A stretch of DNA of 64,000 bases from SHZL01 sp031362985 (GCA_031362985.1 JANLTO010000004.1:20866-84865); one strand, 5' to 3'. Positions 1 to 9,521 are shown, numbered from the stretch's first letter. Notes: generated by a model from the letters alone, not told the origin. Program-made: numbers and translations.

Positions 1-228
1 GCACCGCAAAATATGTCCGGGTCCGCATCCCGTTCCGGCAAATTTTCTCAGCGCATGGCGACTGCCACCAAACCCGCATTGGCACACAGTGGAGTTCAAA
101 GCTCTGGTGAATACAACGCTACAGACCGGGTCAGCTGGCTCGCGGTAGTCGGTAATGCGCTGGGCTTTTTTGTGCTGATCGCCGGGCTTTGGCTGGTCTT
201 GCGCCTGGCCGAAACCCTGCTCGTCTGA
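1..228 (+). CDS. C-terminal part of an unidentified protein with one membrane segment
   Basis: The reading frame is open from the window edge to a stop at 226-228, so the real start may lie outside the window. Internal ATG codons occur at 13 and 55. The last 30 residues form a hydrophobic segment (WLAVVGNALGFFVLIAGLWL) ending two residues before LLV, as in a tail-anchored or small single-span membrane protein. The preceding residues are polar and low in complexity. I do not recognise a family. It runs toward the class III aminotransferase gene, with a hairpin between them. The call rests only on the open frame and the plausible membrane helix. Confidence 0.3.
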   Translation, partial: APQNMSGSASRSGKFSQRMATATKPALAHSGVQSSGEYNATDRVSWLAVVGNALGFFVLIAGLWLVLRLAETLLV

Positions 229-315
229 AGGGCTGGTATTGCGCGGAAGAGGTAGCAGTTTGCCGGCGCCTGCATGACCTGCCTGGGGTGTTTGACGCTC
301 GCGGGCATTGCAGAG

Positions 316-340
316 AATGCCCGGCAAAATGCCGGGCATT
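316..340. terminator. Perfect hairpin between convergent genes
   Basis: Ten-base arms (AATGCCCGGC and its complement) flank a 5-base loop. The hairpin sits 88 bases after the first gene's stop and 13 bases beyond the aminotransferase stop, where a shared terminator would be expected. No clear U-tract follows on either strand, so it may be a weak terminator or an intergenic palindrome. Confidence 0.45.
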
Positions 341-353
341 CGGGGTACACTTC

Positions 354-1892
354 TCAGGCGGCTACAGCTTCGCTGATTGCGGCTCGAACTGGCCCGTTAA
401 GCAGAGCGCTACGGGTTGCATTCACGATGAGTTCCACCTCGTCGGACGTGATGCCAAAGTAAGGCGTAAATCGCAAGGAGCTCTGGCCGCCGTGAATCAC
501 ATTGCAGCCGTTCATACGCAGATATTCTTCGGTCGATTCGCTGCCATAACATTTGTACAGCCGGCTATTGAGTTCCAGGCTGAACAGCAAGCCCGTGCCT
601 TGCACGCCGGTAATGCGGTCGCCGAGTTCGCGTTGCAGATCGCGGAAGCGGTCGAGAAACTCCTGGCCGCGCTCACGGATATTCCGACGCAACGCCGGAG
701 TAACGCCGTGCAACACCGCGCACGCAACGTCCATGGCGCGCGGATTGGTTGTCATGGTGTTGCCGTATATACCCTTGCGGTACAGCGCTGCCACTTCTTC
801 GCTTAGGCCCAGCACGGAAAGAGGGTATTGACCGGCATTGAGCGATTTGGAGTACACCTCCATATCCGGAGCTTCCGCGTCCTGGAATCCCGGGTAGTCA
901 CAAATGGACAATACCCCGTGGGCGCGCAGTCCTGCCTGGATCGAATCCACAACCATCAGCGCTCCGTGCGCGCGCGTGAGCTCTCGCACCGTGTCATAAA
1001 ACTCACGGCTTATCGACATGCCGGGGTTACCTTCACCCATCACCGGCTCGAAGAAAAAGCCTTCGATGAACACATTGTTACCGTCGGCCCATTGGAAAAT
1101 CTGCTTCAGTTGTTCAATATCATTGGGCTCGACCGTGATCAGCCGGTCATTGTCACGGAAGCTGGCCAGGTGCCGGGTATAGGTGGCGCGGCTGGAGTCG
1201 GAAAACTGGGCCGGCCTGTCCGTGCGGCCATGAAAACCGCCGCGCAGGCTGGCGACGCGAATCTGTTTACTGGCATGGCGCCCGCCCGGGTCGGTCATGG
1301 TTTTCGCATTGATATCGGAGATTCTAGCGGCCAGGCTCACAGCTTCGGAACCGCTATTGAGACAGAGGAAACGGTCCATCGGGCATGGACCACTTCTGCT
1401 GTGGCCAATTTCCCGGCGCAAGGCTTCGAATAGGCGTTTCTGGCTGATGTTGGGAGTCATCACGTTGGCCATCACCTGCTTGCGGTCCATGGCTTCCAGC
1501 ACGGACTCCGGCGCGTGCCCGAATCCCAGCATGCCGTAGCCCGCTGAATCATGCACAACAGCACCCTTGAGAGTGACCACCCACGGACCACGTGCAGTTA
1601 GAGCGACATAGGGATTGACCGCATCCTCGGGATAAAAATTAACGAAACCCGCCTGGATTTCCGTAATTTGCGCACTCTCATCCATGGCCAGCAGGTCCGG
1701 TTCTTCCTCACGTAACCTGTTGAACTCTTCAACTGCAGCCTGGACTGCCTCTGGCAGGCGACTGTCCATGCGGGCAAAGCGCAACAGGACCTCATCTGGC
1801 AAGCCGGTGGTTAATGCAGAACCGCCAAACTGGCGCAAAATTGCCAGTTGTTCAAGCATGGACGGATTTGGGGGCAAATGATTGGCGCCCAT
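354..1892 (-). CDS. Class III pyridoxal-phosphate aminotransferase
   Basis: This is a cytosolic fold-type I, class III aminotransferase, the family of ornithine, acetylornithine, GABA and lysine-6 aminotransferases. The PLP phosphate-binding stretch NSGSEAV is near residue 180, the ring-contacting Asp is in VDSIQAG near 316, and the Schiff-base Lys is probably K349 in YSKSLNAGQYP. A start at 1892 is preferred over the upstream TTG/ATG at 1910, because AGGAG (1900-1904) lies 7 bases before it and the product then begins MGANHLPPNP. The protein is about 512 residues, longer than a typical 400-450-residue member, with an extra 80-100 residues at the N-terminus. No pathway neighbours are present, so the substrate cannot be assigned. 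Confidence 0.85.
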   Translation of the reverse strand: MGANHLPPNPSMLEQLAILRQFGGSALTTGLPDEVLLRFARMDSRLPEAVQAAVEEFNRLREEEPDLLAMDESAQITEIQAGFVNFYPEDAVNPYVALTARGPWVVTLKGAVVHDSAGYGMLGFGHAPESVLEAMDRKQVMANVMTPNISQKRLFEALRREIGHSRSGPCPMDRFLCLNSGSEAVSLAARISDINAKTMTDPGGRHASKQIRVASLRGGFHGRTDRPAQFSDSSRATYTRHLASFRDNDRLITVEPNDIEQLKQIFQWADGNNVFIEGFFFEPVMGEGNPGMSISREFYDTVRELTRAHGALMVVDSIQAGLRAHGVLSICDYPGFQDAEAPDMEVYSKSLNAGQYPLSVLGLSEEVAALYRKGIYGNTMTTNPRAMDVACAVLHGVTPALRRNIRERGQEFLDRFRDLQRELGDRITGVQGTGLLFSLELNSRLYKCYGSESTEEYLRMNGCNVIHGGQSSLRFTPYFGITSDEVELIVNATRSALLNGPVRAAISEAVAA

Positions 1893-1998
1893 GGAAATAC
1901 TCCTATTCAAAATTACCGCCAGGGGTTTTGCAGCGGGGACCTGTTGTTCGAGAGCTGCAGAATATCACAGCGGGCGTATGGCCGGTATCTGAGGGCCC

Positions 1999-3138
1999 CT
2001 ACTCGGGGCGTTGCTGCAAGGCCCAGGCGATGTGCTCCTGCACTAACTCTGAACTGTCGCCAAGGCGTGACTGCAGTGCCTGCACGATGCGCCTGCTCAC
2101 TGGGGTATTGGACGGAGCGCTGGCCAGGGCGTTGCCAAGGGCTACGGCTATGTTGCGTAGCCAGATGCCATGTCCAATGCGCCGAATTGCGCTGCCTTCA
2201 GTGCGCTCCAGAAACTCTGGTTCGGTCCAGCCAAAGAGGTCAATAAGGTCCGCAGCATCAAGGCCGTTGCGCGGCCGGAAATCATCTTCCTGGCTGTGTT
2301 GGGCAAAGCGATTCCATGGGCACACTGCCTGGCAGTCGTCACAACCGAAAATCCGGTTTCCGATTAAAGGCCGCAGTTCCAGCGGAACGGCTGTGCGCAA
2401 CTCTATGGTCAGGTAGGAGATGCATCGCCGTGCATCAACCTGGTACGGTCCCACGATAGCGCCGGTAGGACAAAAATCCATGCAGCGCGTGCAATTGCCA
2501 CAATAATTTTCCCCTGCACTGTCTTTTGGTAAAGGCAGGTCAGTGTAGATTTCTCCCAGGAAAAACCAGCTCCCGGCATCGCGATTCAACAGGTTACTGT
2601 GCTTGCCAATCCAGCCCAGGCCGGCTTTTTCCGCCAATGCTTTTTCCAGTACGGGTCCTGAATCTACGTAGACCCGGTAGCCAAATGCGCCAATTTCCAG
2701 CTCGATCCGCGTAGCCAGTTGCTGCAGTCGCCGGCGCAGCAGTTTGTGGTAATCGCGGCCGAGCGCATAGCGTGAAATCAGCGCAAGCTGTGGTTGCTGC
2801 ATAAGGGCGCGCGCCGGAACTGCTTCTTCCGCCAGGTAATCCATGCGCGCCGAAATGACCGTCAATGTGCCGGGTCGCAATTCCGCGGGGCGGCTGCGCC
2901 GCGTTCCGTGCCTGCGCATATACGCCATGTCACCGTGAAAACCGCGATCCAGCCAATGACTCAGAAGCTCTTCATGTTTCGCCAGGTCTGTGTCGGTGAT
3001 ACCAAGTTGCTGAAAGCCCAGTTCGCGGCCCCATTCCACGATCTGATCCTTCAACAGTTGCAGGTCAGCATTCGTGAGGTCCTGCTTGGATTTTTTCACG
3101 CGCGAGCCGCTTACCTTGCTACCTGCGGTCTCGTTCAT
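1999..3138 (-). CDS. queG: Epoxyqueuosine reductase QueG
   Basis: QueG performs the last step of queuosine synthesis, reducing epoxyqueuosine to queuosine in tRNA with a cobalamin cofactor and two [4Fe-4S] clusters. The ferredoxin-like motifs are clear: C213-x2-C216-x2-C219-x3-C223 and a second set at C239, C266, C269 and C273 (CDDCQAVCP). The catalytic region YVDSGPVLEKALAEKAG is near residue 157. A HEAT-repeat-like C-terminus follows. The 379-residue length is normal. It is divergent from nnr with only 15 bases between the start codons, as in many Gammaproteobacteria. Another queuosine gene, queF, lies at 23.5 kb. The first 20 residues are polar and not conserved, so a slightly later start is possible. 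Confidence 0.95.
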   Translation of the reverse strand: MNETAGSKVSGSRVKKSKQDLTNADLQLLKDQIVEWGRELGFQQLGITDTDLAKHEELLSHWLDRGFHGDMAYMRRHGTRRSRPAELRPGTLTVISARMDYLAEEAVPARALMQQPQLALISRYALGRDYHKLLRRRLQQLATRIELEIGAFGYRVYVDSGPVLEKALAEKAGLGWIGKHSNLLNRDAGSWFFLGEIYTDLPLPKDSAGENYCGNCTRCMDFCPTGAIVGPYQVDARRCISYLTIELRTAVPLELRPLIGNRIFGCDDCQAVCPWNRFAQHSQEDDFRPRNGLDAADLIDLFGWTEPEFLERTEGSAIRRIGHGIWLRNIAVALGNALASAPSNTPVSRRIVQALQSRLGDSSELVQEHIAWALQQRPE

Positions 3139-3141
3139 GTC

Positions 3142-3147
3142 TATAAT
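3142..3147 (+). promoter_or_regulatory. Candidate -10 element (TATAAT) for nnr
   Basis: A perfect TATAAT lies 6 bases before the nnr start codon at 3154. If used, transcription would begin at or next to the ATG and give a leaderless or near-leaderless mRNA. No convincing -35 was identified, since the upstream DNA codes for QueG. Confidence 0.35.
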
Positions 3148-3153
3148 TCATCC

Positions 3154-4662
3154 ATGCATGCCAACTCCGACCGATTGTACACCGCAGCGCAAGTTCGCAG
3201 GCTGGATCGCAGCGCCATCGATGCGCACGGCATTCCGGGTATCGAGTTAATGGAACGGGCAGGGCGTAGCGTGTTCGAAGCCGTTTGCAGAGTGTTTCCC
3301 GGCCAACAACGATGGCTGGTGTTTTGCGGCGGGGGAAACAATGGTGGCGATGGCTATGTCATCGCCCGCCTGGCCCGCGAAGCGGGCTTTACTGTTTCGG
3401 TCTGTTCGCTCAAAGCCCTGGAAGCTCTGACTGGAGATGCGGCCATCGCCTGCAGTCGTTGGCGCTCGTCCGGAGGGGAGATTCAGCATTGGCCTATTGG
3501 GCCGCCAACGCAGGTTGACGTTGTGGTCGATGCGCTACTGGGCACCGGGCTGGACCGTGCTCCTCAGGATGATTATGCAGCAGCCATCCAGTGGATCAAC
3601 CAGGCTGGCAAGGCCACCATTGCGGTAGATATTCCATCGGGCCTTAATGCAGATACGGGCAATGCAATGAGCCTGGCGGTCAAGGCGGATTTGACTGTGA
3701 CATTCATAGGTCAAAAGTGTGGATTGTATACAGCGGATGGCCCAGATCACTGCGGATCTGTTCTGTTCAATGCTCTGCAAACACCTGAGACTGTAAGAGA
3801 TTCTGTTAAAGATTCTGGAATTTTAATTCGTGAGAATATTCTTATGAATTATTTTCCAGCCAGGTTGCGAAATTCTCACAAAGGTTCATTTGGCTGGGTA
3901 TTGGGCATTGGTGGAAACAGCAGCATGAGCGGAGCGGTGCGACTGTGCGGCGAAGCAGCCTTGCGCAGTGGCGCCGGCAAGGTAACGTTGGCAACCAGCC
4001 CGGAACATGCAGCGCTGGTTAATCTTGCATGTCCGGAGTTGATGGTCAGGGGCGTGCGGCGTGGCAAAGAACTCCAGACCTTGCTCGGGCAGGTGAATGT
4101 CATTGTGCTTGGCACCGGTCTCGGCCAGACATCCTGGTCGGAAAGGCTGTTCAAGACCTGTCTGAAAACCGAGCTGCCGATGGTTCTTGACGCCGATGGC
4201 CTGAACATTCTGGCGCGCTTGCACCCGGTCCTCGGGCAAGGTGCGGAGGCGTCGCGCAGGCGCTGGATTCTTACGCCTCACCCGGCTGAGGCCGGGCGTT
4301 TGCTGGGAACCAGCGCGCGTGAGGTGCAGCACGACAGAGTGGCCGTGGCCAAAGAACTGGCCCGGCGATTTGCTGCCATCGTGGTTCTCAAAGGCTGTGG
4401 CACGGTGGTGGCTGACCCCGGTGGCCGTTATGCCATATGTCCGCTGGGCAATCCGGGCATGGCATCGGCTGGCACCGGGGATGTACTCGCGGGGGTTATA
4501 GGGGCCTTTGTAGCGCAAGGGCTGGACCTGTGGGATGCGGCGATAACCGGGGTGGTGGCCCATGCCAGCGCCGGCGATCGTGCCGCAGCAGACAGCGGCG
4601 AGAGAGGCTTGATTGCCTCGGATATCATTGCCAAGCTTCCGGCGGTGCTTAATTCCGCATGA
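3154..4662 (+). CDS. nnr: Bifunctional NAD(P)H-hydrate repair enzyme Nnr
   Basis: Nnr repairs damaged NAD(P)H. The N-terminal YjeF_N domain (about residues 1-215) epimerises NAD(P)HX. The C-terminal ribokinase-like domain (about 230-502) dehydrates it using ADP. GGGNNGGDGY (residues 59-68) and VDIPSGLNADTG (158-169) mark the epimerase. The dehydratase shows HPAEAGRLLG, VVLKGCGTVV and the nucleotide-binding SAGTGDVLAG. The start ATG at 3154 gives the usual N-terminus. An in-frame extension further upstream overlaps queG and is not credible. tsaE begins 10 bases after the stop, which suggests one transcript with tsaE, amiB and mutL. Confidence 0.95.
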   Translation: MHANSDRLYTAAQVRRLDRSAIDAHGIPGIELMERAGRSVFEAVCRVFPGQQRWLVFCGGGNNGGDGYVIARLAREAGFTVSVCSLKALEALTGDAAIACSRWRSSGGEIQHWPIGPPTQVDVVVDALLGTGLDRAPQDDYAAAIQWINQAGKATIAVDIPSGLNADTGNAMSLAVKADLTVTFIGQKCGLYTADGPDHCGSVLFNALQTPETVRDSVKDSGILIRENILMNYFPARLRNSHKGSFGWVLGIGGNSSMSGAVRLCGEAALRSGAGKVTLATSPEHAALVNLACPELMVRGVRRGKELQTLLGQVNVIVLGTGLGQTSWSERLFKTCLKTELPMVLDADGLNILARLHPVLGQGAEASRRRWILTPHPAEAGRLLGTSAREVQHDRVAVAKELARRFAAIVVLKGCGTVVADPGGRYAICPLGNPGMASAGTGDVLAGVIGAFVAQGLDLWDAAITGVVAHASAGDRAAADSGERGLIASDIIAKLPAVLNSA

Positions 4663-4672
4663 TGCCGGCAGC

Positions 4673-5161
4673 ATGAGCAACGCTTCGGAGAATTCCTCGT
4701 TCTGGACCTTAAGCACGCCTGATGAGGGTAAGCTGGTGGAGCTGGCGCGTGCTTGCGGCGCGCATGTGCAGGCACCGCTGGTGGTTTACTTGCGCGGTGA
4801 CCTCGGTGCCGGCAAGACCACTTTTGCCCGTGCCCTGATTCAATCCCTGGGTTACTCCGGTCGCGTCAAAAGCCCCACCTACGGCTTGCTCGAAACCTAC
4901 TCTGTCGGCGGTCTGAATATCCTCCACCTGGATTTGTACCGGATTGACAACCCCAGGGATCTGGAGCAACTGGCCATTCGTGACCTGTTTGATGAGCACA
5001 GCCTGCTGCTGGTCGAATGGCCTGAGAAAGGCATGGGTTTCCTGCCCGCCGCAGATATGGAGCTGCGTTTTGGTGAAACCGATGGGCGGCGCGATGTGCT
5101 TTTTTCACCGTTGTCGTGCGCAGGGGCGGGTCTTTCGCAAGCGGTTCAAGGCCTGGTCTGA
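4673..5161 (+). CDS. tsaE: tRNA threonylcarbamoyladenosine synthesis ATPase TsaE
   Basis: TsaE is the ATPase that, with TsaB and TsaD, transfers the threonylcarbamoyl group to A37 of ANN-decoding tRNAs. The Walker A motif GDLGAGKTT spans residues 42-50. The family motif SPTYGLLETY follows near residue 66, and HLDLYR and VEWPEKG appear further on. The ATG at 4673 is chosen because it gives the usual 160-residue size; the longer in-frame extension runs back into nnr. It sits between nnr and amiB as in E. coli. Confidence 0.95.
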   Translation: MSNASENSSFWTLSTPDEGKLVELARACGAHVQAPLVVYLRGDLGAGKTTFARALIQSLGYSGRVKSPTYGLLETYSVGGLNILHLDLYRIDNPRDLEQLAIRDLFDEHSLLLVEWPEKGMGFLPAADMELRFGETDGRRDVLFSPLSCAGAGLSQAVQGLV

Positions 5162-5275
5162 CCAAGTCATTTCTAGATTACTGTCCTATCTAACGGTTTT
5201 GTAAGAGAAACTCTTGCAATTTCACGATTTACACTTCATGATTAGAACCGTCGACAATGGAGGTTGATAAAAACA

Positions 5276-6580
5276 ATGACGCTCCGACCTGTCATGGCTC
5301 TGTTTTTAGGATTGTTCTCAATCGCGGCATGCGCTGCTGAAGTCAGCGGCTTTCGCGTTTGGACTGATCCGGAAAAGACCCGGGCTGTACTGGACCTCAG
5401 CGCCAGTGCGGAATACCAGGTGTTTACCCTGCAGGAACCTGACCGCATCGTGGTCGACCTTAGCAATTCGTCTCTGCAAAGTGCCCTGGACTTTTCCGGC
5501 CAACACGCCGGCGTGATTTCGGGCGTGCGTTACGGCGCACCTGCGCCCGGTAAGCTGCGTGTAGTGCTTGACCTGTCGTCGCACAGCAAAGTCAAAAGTT
5601 TCATGCTGGACCCCACGGCAGAATACGGCCACCGTTTGGTGATTGACCTGTACTCCGAAGCCGTCGCAGGAAACGTGACGGCTAGCGTCAAACAGATCGA
5701 CGACATCGACCAGGACAATCGCAGATTGGTAGTTGCCATCGACGCCGGCCACGGCGGTGAGGATCCGGGCGCACACGGCCCCAAGCGTACGCGCGAGAAA
5801 GACGTGGTGCTGGCGATTTCCCGCGAACTCAAGAAAGCCATCGATGCAAAGCCTGGCCTTAGCGCCGTGCTGACCCGTGACGGTGACTATTACTTGCCAT
5901 TGCGTGACCGGTACGAGAAAGCGAGGCGCAACCACGCCGACCTGTTTATCTCCATCCATGCAGACGCATTCAAAAATCCCAAGGTGTCGGGCGGATCGGT
6001 TTTCGTGCTTTCCAGTCGCGGCGCATCCAGCGAATTTGCCCGGCGCCTGGCAAATAGCGAAAACAACTCCGACCTCGTTGGCGGCGTGACACTCAATGAC
6101 AAGGACGACATGCTGGCCTCGGTGCTGCTGGACCTGTCCCAAAGCGCAACCATGGAAGCAAGTAACCTGGTTGCGCAGAACGTGTTTGCGTCCATGGCGG
6201 AGTTTGGGGACACGCACAAGAACACGGTGGAGTCAGCCAATTTCATGGTGCTCAAGTCGCCCGATGTTCCATCCATCCTGGTGGAAACGGCTTTTATCAG
6301 TAATCCAAATGAAGAAGCCAGGCTGCGTGACTCGGCCTGGCAGAAAAAAATGGCAAATACCATTGCCAGCGGAGTCCAGGACTATTTCTACCTCAGCCCG
6401 CCTCCGGGCAGCTGGATTGCTGCCAATCGCCAGCCATTGCGGCATCGTGTGGTGCGTGGCGATACCCTGGGTGACATCGCCTACCGCTATCAGGTATCGT
6501 TGTACAGCCTGCGGCGCGCCAACGACCTTTCTGGCGATGTCATTCGTGTAGGTTCGGAATTGCTCATTCCCACCACGTAG
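5276..6580 (+). CDS. amiB: N-acetylmuramoyl-L-alanine amidase AmiB/AmiC type with LysM
   Basis: This periplasmic zinc amidase splits septal peptidoglycan between MurNAc and L-Ala. A Sec signal peptide covers residues 1-21 (cut in AACA-AEV). An AMIN domain, which targets the enzyme to the division site, spans about 25-120. The Amidase_3 domain follows, with zinc ligands in DAGHGGEDPG, TREKD and SIHADAF and the catalytic Glu in LVETAFISNP. A C-terminal LysM repeat (HRVVRGDTLGDIAYRYQVS) binds glycan. The ATG at 5276 is preceded by GGAGG at 5259-5263, 12 bases away. A TTG directly abutting that ribosome site is rejected. Confidence 0.95.
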   Translation: MTLRPVMALFLGLFSIAACAAEVSGFRVWTDPEKTRAVLDLSASAEYQVFTLQEPDRIVVDLSNSSLQSALDFSGQHAGVISGVRYGAPAPGKLRVVLDLSSHSKVKSFMLDPTAEYGHRLVIDLYSEAVAGNVTASVKQIDDIDQDNRRLVVAIDAGHGGEDPGAHGPKRTREKDVVLAISRELKKAIDAKPGLSAVLTRDGDYYLPLRDRYEKARRNHADLFISIHADAFKNPKVSGGSVFVLSSRGASSEFARRLANSENNSDLVGGVTLNDKDDMLASVLLDLSQSATMEASNLVAQNVFASMAEFGDTHKNTVESANFMVLKSPDVPSILVETAFISNPNEEARLRDSAWQKKMANTIASGVQDYFYLSPPPGSWIAANRQPLRHRVVRGDTLGDIAYRYQVSLYSLRRANDLSGDVIRVGSELLIPTT

Positions 6581-6690
6581 TTCCCTGATTGCCTGTTCCA
6601 CCTCCGCCGTAGCAAAGGCACCGTTCCGCATTTTCGTGTAACTTGTAATTCCCGGAAATTACCCGGCTTGCCACTGCCGTCTCATTTGCC

Positions 6691-8472
6691 ATGACCATCA
6701 GGATCCTGCCAGACCACCTCGTTAACCAGATCGCGGCGGGCGAAGTCGTGGAGCGCCCGGTCTCGGTGGTCAAGGAACTCGTGGAAAACAGCCTCGATGC
6801 CGGGGCGCGCGTAATAACGGTTTGCCTGGAGCAGGGCGGCAAAAACCTTGTGCGCGTGGTCGATGATGGCCTCGGAATAGTTCGCGATGACCTGGCACTG
6901 GCCTTGCAGCGCCACGCTACCAGTAAAATTGTGTCGCTGGAGGATCTGGAACAGGTGGTAACCCTGGGCTTCCGCGGTGAGGCACTGCCCAGCATTGCGT
7001 CGGTTTCCCGCATGGACCTCGCGTCACGGCATGTTTCCGGGGCGCATGGCTGGTCGGTGCAGGTGCGCCAGGGGCACATTGGCGAAGTGACGCCACACGC
7101 CGTGCAAACCGGCACCCGGATTGAAGTTGCAGACCTGTTTTACAACACGCCCGCAAGGCGCAAATTTCTGCGCACGGAAAGTACTGAATTTGGCCATACG
7201 GATCAGTTGCTGCGCCGCTTTGCCCTTGCGCGTTTTGATGTCGCTTTTGTGCTGGAACACAATGGCAAAACGGTCATGCGCCATGAGGTCGCGGACACGC
7301 AACAGCGCCGGGAAAAGCGTTTACAAGGTGTCTTCGGAGACGAATTCCTGCCCCATGCACTGTATGTGGATGAAGAGCGCAGCGGAATGCGCTTAAGTGG
7401 CTGGGTCGCAGAGCCACGCTTCAACCGGGCGCAGTCGGACCGGCAGTTCTTCTTCGTAAATGGCCGCGCCGTGCGTGACCGGGTGATTACCCATGCAGTG
7501 CGCAAGGCTTTCCAGGATGTGCTTTATCACGGGCGCCACCCCGCTTTTGTGCTCTATTTTGAGCTGTCTCCGGCGATGGTTGATGTCAACGTCCATCCAC
7601 AAAAGCACGAAGTGCGCTTTCGTGACGCACGCATGGTGCATGATTTTCTGTTTTCCGCATTACATAGGGCCTTGGGGGAAACCGGGGCTGGTGCAGGCAT
7701 GATTCGCCCGGGCATTGACCTTGGGCGCGCTGATAGCGCCGCGTCGGCCGGGGGCCGTTACAGCGGTGTATTTGCCCAGTCGCGCATGAGCCTGCCAGTG
7801 GGTGAGCAGATTGCCGCTTACCAGCAGGTGCTTGGCAGCGCAGCGTTCACGAAGCAGGGTGGGGAGGCGCAAGGTGGGCATGGCACGATTCCGCCACTGG
7901 GTTTTGCGCTGGCGCAACTGCACGGGGTGTATATCCTTTCGCAGAACGAGCGTGGCCTGGTCATGACCGACATGCATGCCGCGCACGAGCGCATTACCTA
8001 TGAGCGCCTGAAGTCACGTTCCCTGGCTGAGGGTATTCGCAGCCAGCGCCTGTTGGTGCCACTCACCGTGCAGGTTAGTTCCAGCGAAGCTGATCTCGCC
8101 GAAGATCGCCGCGAACAACTGGCCTTGCTGGGCCTGGTGCTGGACCGGTCCGGACCGGAAAGCATTACCCTCAGGGAAGTGCCAACTTTGCTGGCCGACG
8201 CAGATGGTGCCGGCCTGCTGCGCGATGTTTTATCCGACCTTGCCGGCCAGGGTGAAAGCGACCGGGTCGCAAACGAAACCAATGAAATTCTTTCGACCAT
8301 GGCCTGCCACGGTTCAGTACGCGCCAACCGCCAGCTCAACATCGCGGAGATGAACGCCTTGCTGCGCGATATGGAACGCACCGAACGCTCCGGCCATTGC
8401 AATCACGGCCGGCCGACCTGGGTGCAATTGGACATGGGCACGCTGGATCGGTTGTTCTTGCGCGGACGCTGA
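6691..8472 (+). CDS. mutL: DNA mismatch repair protein MutL
   Basis: MutL couples mismatch recognition by MutS to strand incision. The N-terminal GHKL ATPase is complete: VVKELVENSLDAG, DDGLGI and GFRGEALPSI. The C-terminal half carries DMHAAHERITYE, which fits the MutL endonuclease pattern D-x-H-A-x2-E-x4-E, with Met where many families have Gln. ACHGSVRANR and CNHGRPTW complete the metal site. This suggests a MutH-independent, self-nicking MutL as in pseudomonads; that is inference from the motif. The 593-residue length is typical. The stop overlaps the miaA start (TGATG). Confidence 0.97.
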   Translation: MTIRILPDHLVNQIAAGEVVERPVSVVKELVENSLDAGARVITVCLEQGGKNLVRVVDDGLGIVRDDLALALQRHATSKIVSLEDLEQVVTLGFRGEALPSIASVSRMDLASRHVSGAHGWSVQVRQGHIGEVTPHAVQTGTRIEVADLFYNTPARRKFLRTESTEFGHTDQLLRRFALARFDVAFVLEHNGKTVMRHEVADTQQRREKRLQGVFGDEFLPHALYVDEERSGMRLSGWVAEPRFNRAQSDRQFFFVNGRAVRDRVITHAVRKAFQDVLYHGRHPAFVLYFELSPAMVDVNVHPQKHEVRFRDARMVHDFLFSALHRALGETGAGAGMIRPGIDLGRADSAASAGGRYSGVFAQSRMSLPVGEQIAAYQQVLGSAAFTKQGGEAQGGHGTIPPLGFALAQLHGVYILSQNERGLVMTDMHAAHERITYERLKSRSLAEGIRSQRLLVPLTVQVSSSEADLAEDRREQLALLGLVLDRSGPESITLREVPTLLADADGAGLLRDVLSDLAGQGESDRVANETNEILSTMACHGSVRANRQLNIAEMNALLRDMERTERSGHCNHGRPTWVQLDMGTLDRLFLRGR

Positions 8473-9443
8473 TGAATTCGCACCCTGAGCCCGGCTCGCC
8501 TCGCTTGCCTCCAGCCATATTTCTAATGGGGCCAACCGCTTCCGGGAAAACCGGTTTGGCAGTGCAACTGCACCGGCAATTTCCCGTGGACCTGATCAGC
8601 GTGGACTCAGCCCTGGTGTATCGTGGCATGGACATAGGTACTGCCAAGCCTGATAGCGCAACACTGGCCAGCGCGCCGCATCGGTTAATCAACATCCGTG
8701 AACCGTTCGAACCTTATTCGGCAGCGGAATTTCGCCACGATGCCTTGCGGGAAATGGCGGTGATCACCCGTAGCGGCAGGATACCCCTGCTGGTGGGTGG
8801 CACCATGTTGTACTTCCATGCTCTCAGCCAGGGACTGGCGCACTTGCCCAAAGCCAACCCGAAGGTGCGCCTGCGGCTGGAAGCGCAGGCGCAGGTCATT
8901 GGTTGGGCAGGTTTGCATCAGCAACTTGCGCTGCTGGATCCCATGGCGGCACAACGTATTCACCCGCATGATCCGCAACGTATCCAACGCGCGCTCGAAG
9001 TCATCGAGATCAGCGGGCGCAGGATGAGCGAGCTGCAGAGCGAACACAGGCAGCTGGAAGAAGCGCAATGCGGCTATCGGATTCTGCGGCTTATCGTGTG
9101 CCCGGCCGAACGGTCAACCCTGCACCAGAACATAGAAAAACGCCTGCAAAAGATGCTGGAACAGGGGTTTATCGACGAAGTAAGGCGGCTCAGAAAGCGT
9201 GGAGACCTGTCGCCTGAACTCCCTTCCATGCGCTGTGTTGGCTACCGGCAGGTCTGGAGTTACCTGGAAGGTGAATCAGATCAACAACTTATGGTTGAGA
9301 AAACGCTTGCGGCGACGCGTCAGCTGGCAAAACGCCAGCTCACCTGGTTACGCCAGCAACCAGCAGCCCTGTGGTATGATTTAGCCTTGGATTCTGCGCA
9401 AAAATCTGTCGTTAGAGAAGTTGCGAAATTTGTTGAATCCTGA
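8472..9443 (+). CDS. miaA: tRNA dimethylallyltransferase MiaA
   Basis: MiaA adds the dimethylallyl group to N6 of A37 in tRNAs reading UNN codons. The P-loop GPTASGKTGL is near residue 21, followed by the catalytic-region sequence DSALVYRGMDIGTAKP and by LVGGTMLYFHAL. The ATG at 8472 overlaps the mutL stop by one base and gives 323 residues, typical of the family; an upstream in-frame ATG lies inside mutL. It is translationally coupled to mutL and followed by hfq after 78 bases, the standard gammaproteobacterial order. Confidence 0.96.
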   Translation: MNSHPEPGSPRLPPAIFLMGPTASGKTGLAVQLHRQFPVDLISVDSALVYRGMDIGTAKPDSATLASAPHRLINIREPFEPYSAAEFRHDALREMAVITRSGRIPLLVGGTMLYFHALSQGLAHLPKANPKVRLRLEAQAQVIGWAGLHQQLALLDPMAAQRIHPHDPQRIQRALEVIEISGRRMSELQSEHRQLEEAQCGYRILRLIVCPAERSTLHQNIEKRLQKMLEQGFIDEVRRLRKRGDLSPELPSMRCVGYRQVWSYLEGESDQQLMVEKTLAATRQLAKRQLTWLRQQPAALWYDLALDSAQKSVVREVAKFVES

Positions 9444-9521
9444 CGAAGCTGGGTCCAATAACTGATCCCCATCCTGCTGGGTCAAGCAGCCGGTGATCAC
9501 AACATAACAAGGAGAGCTGCC

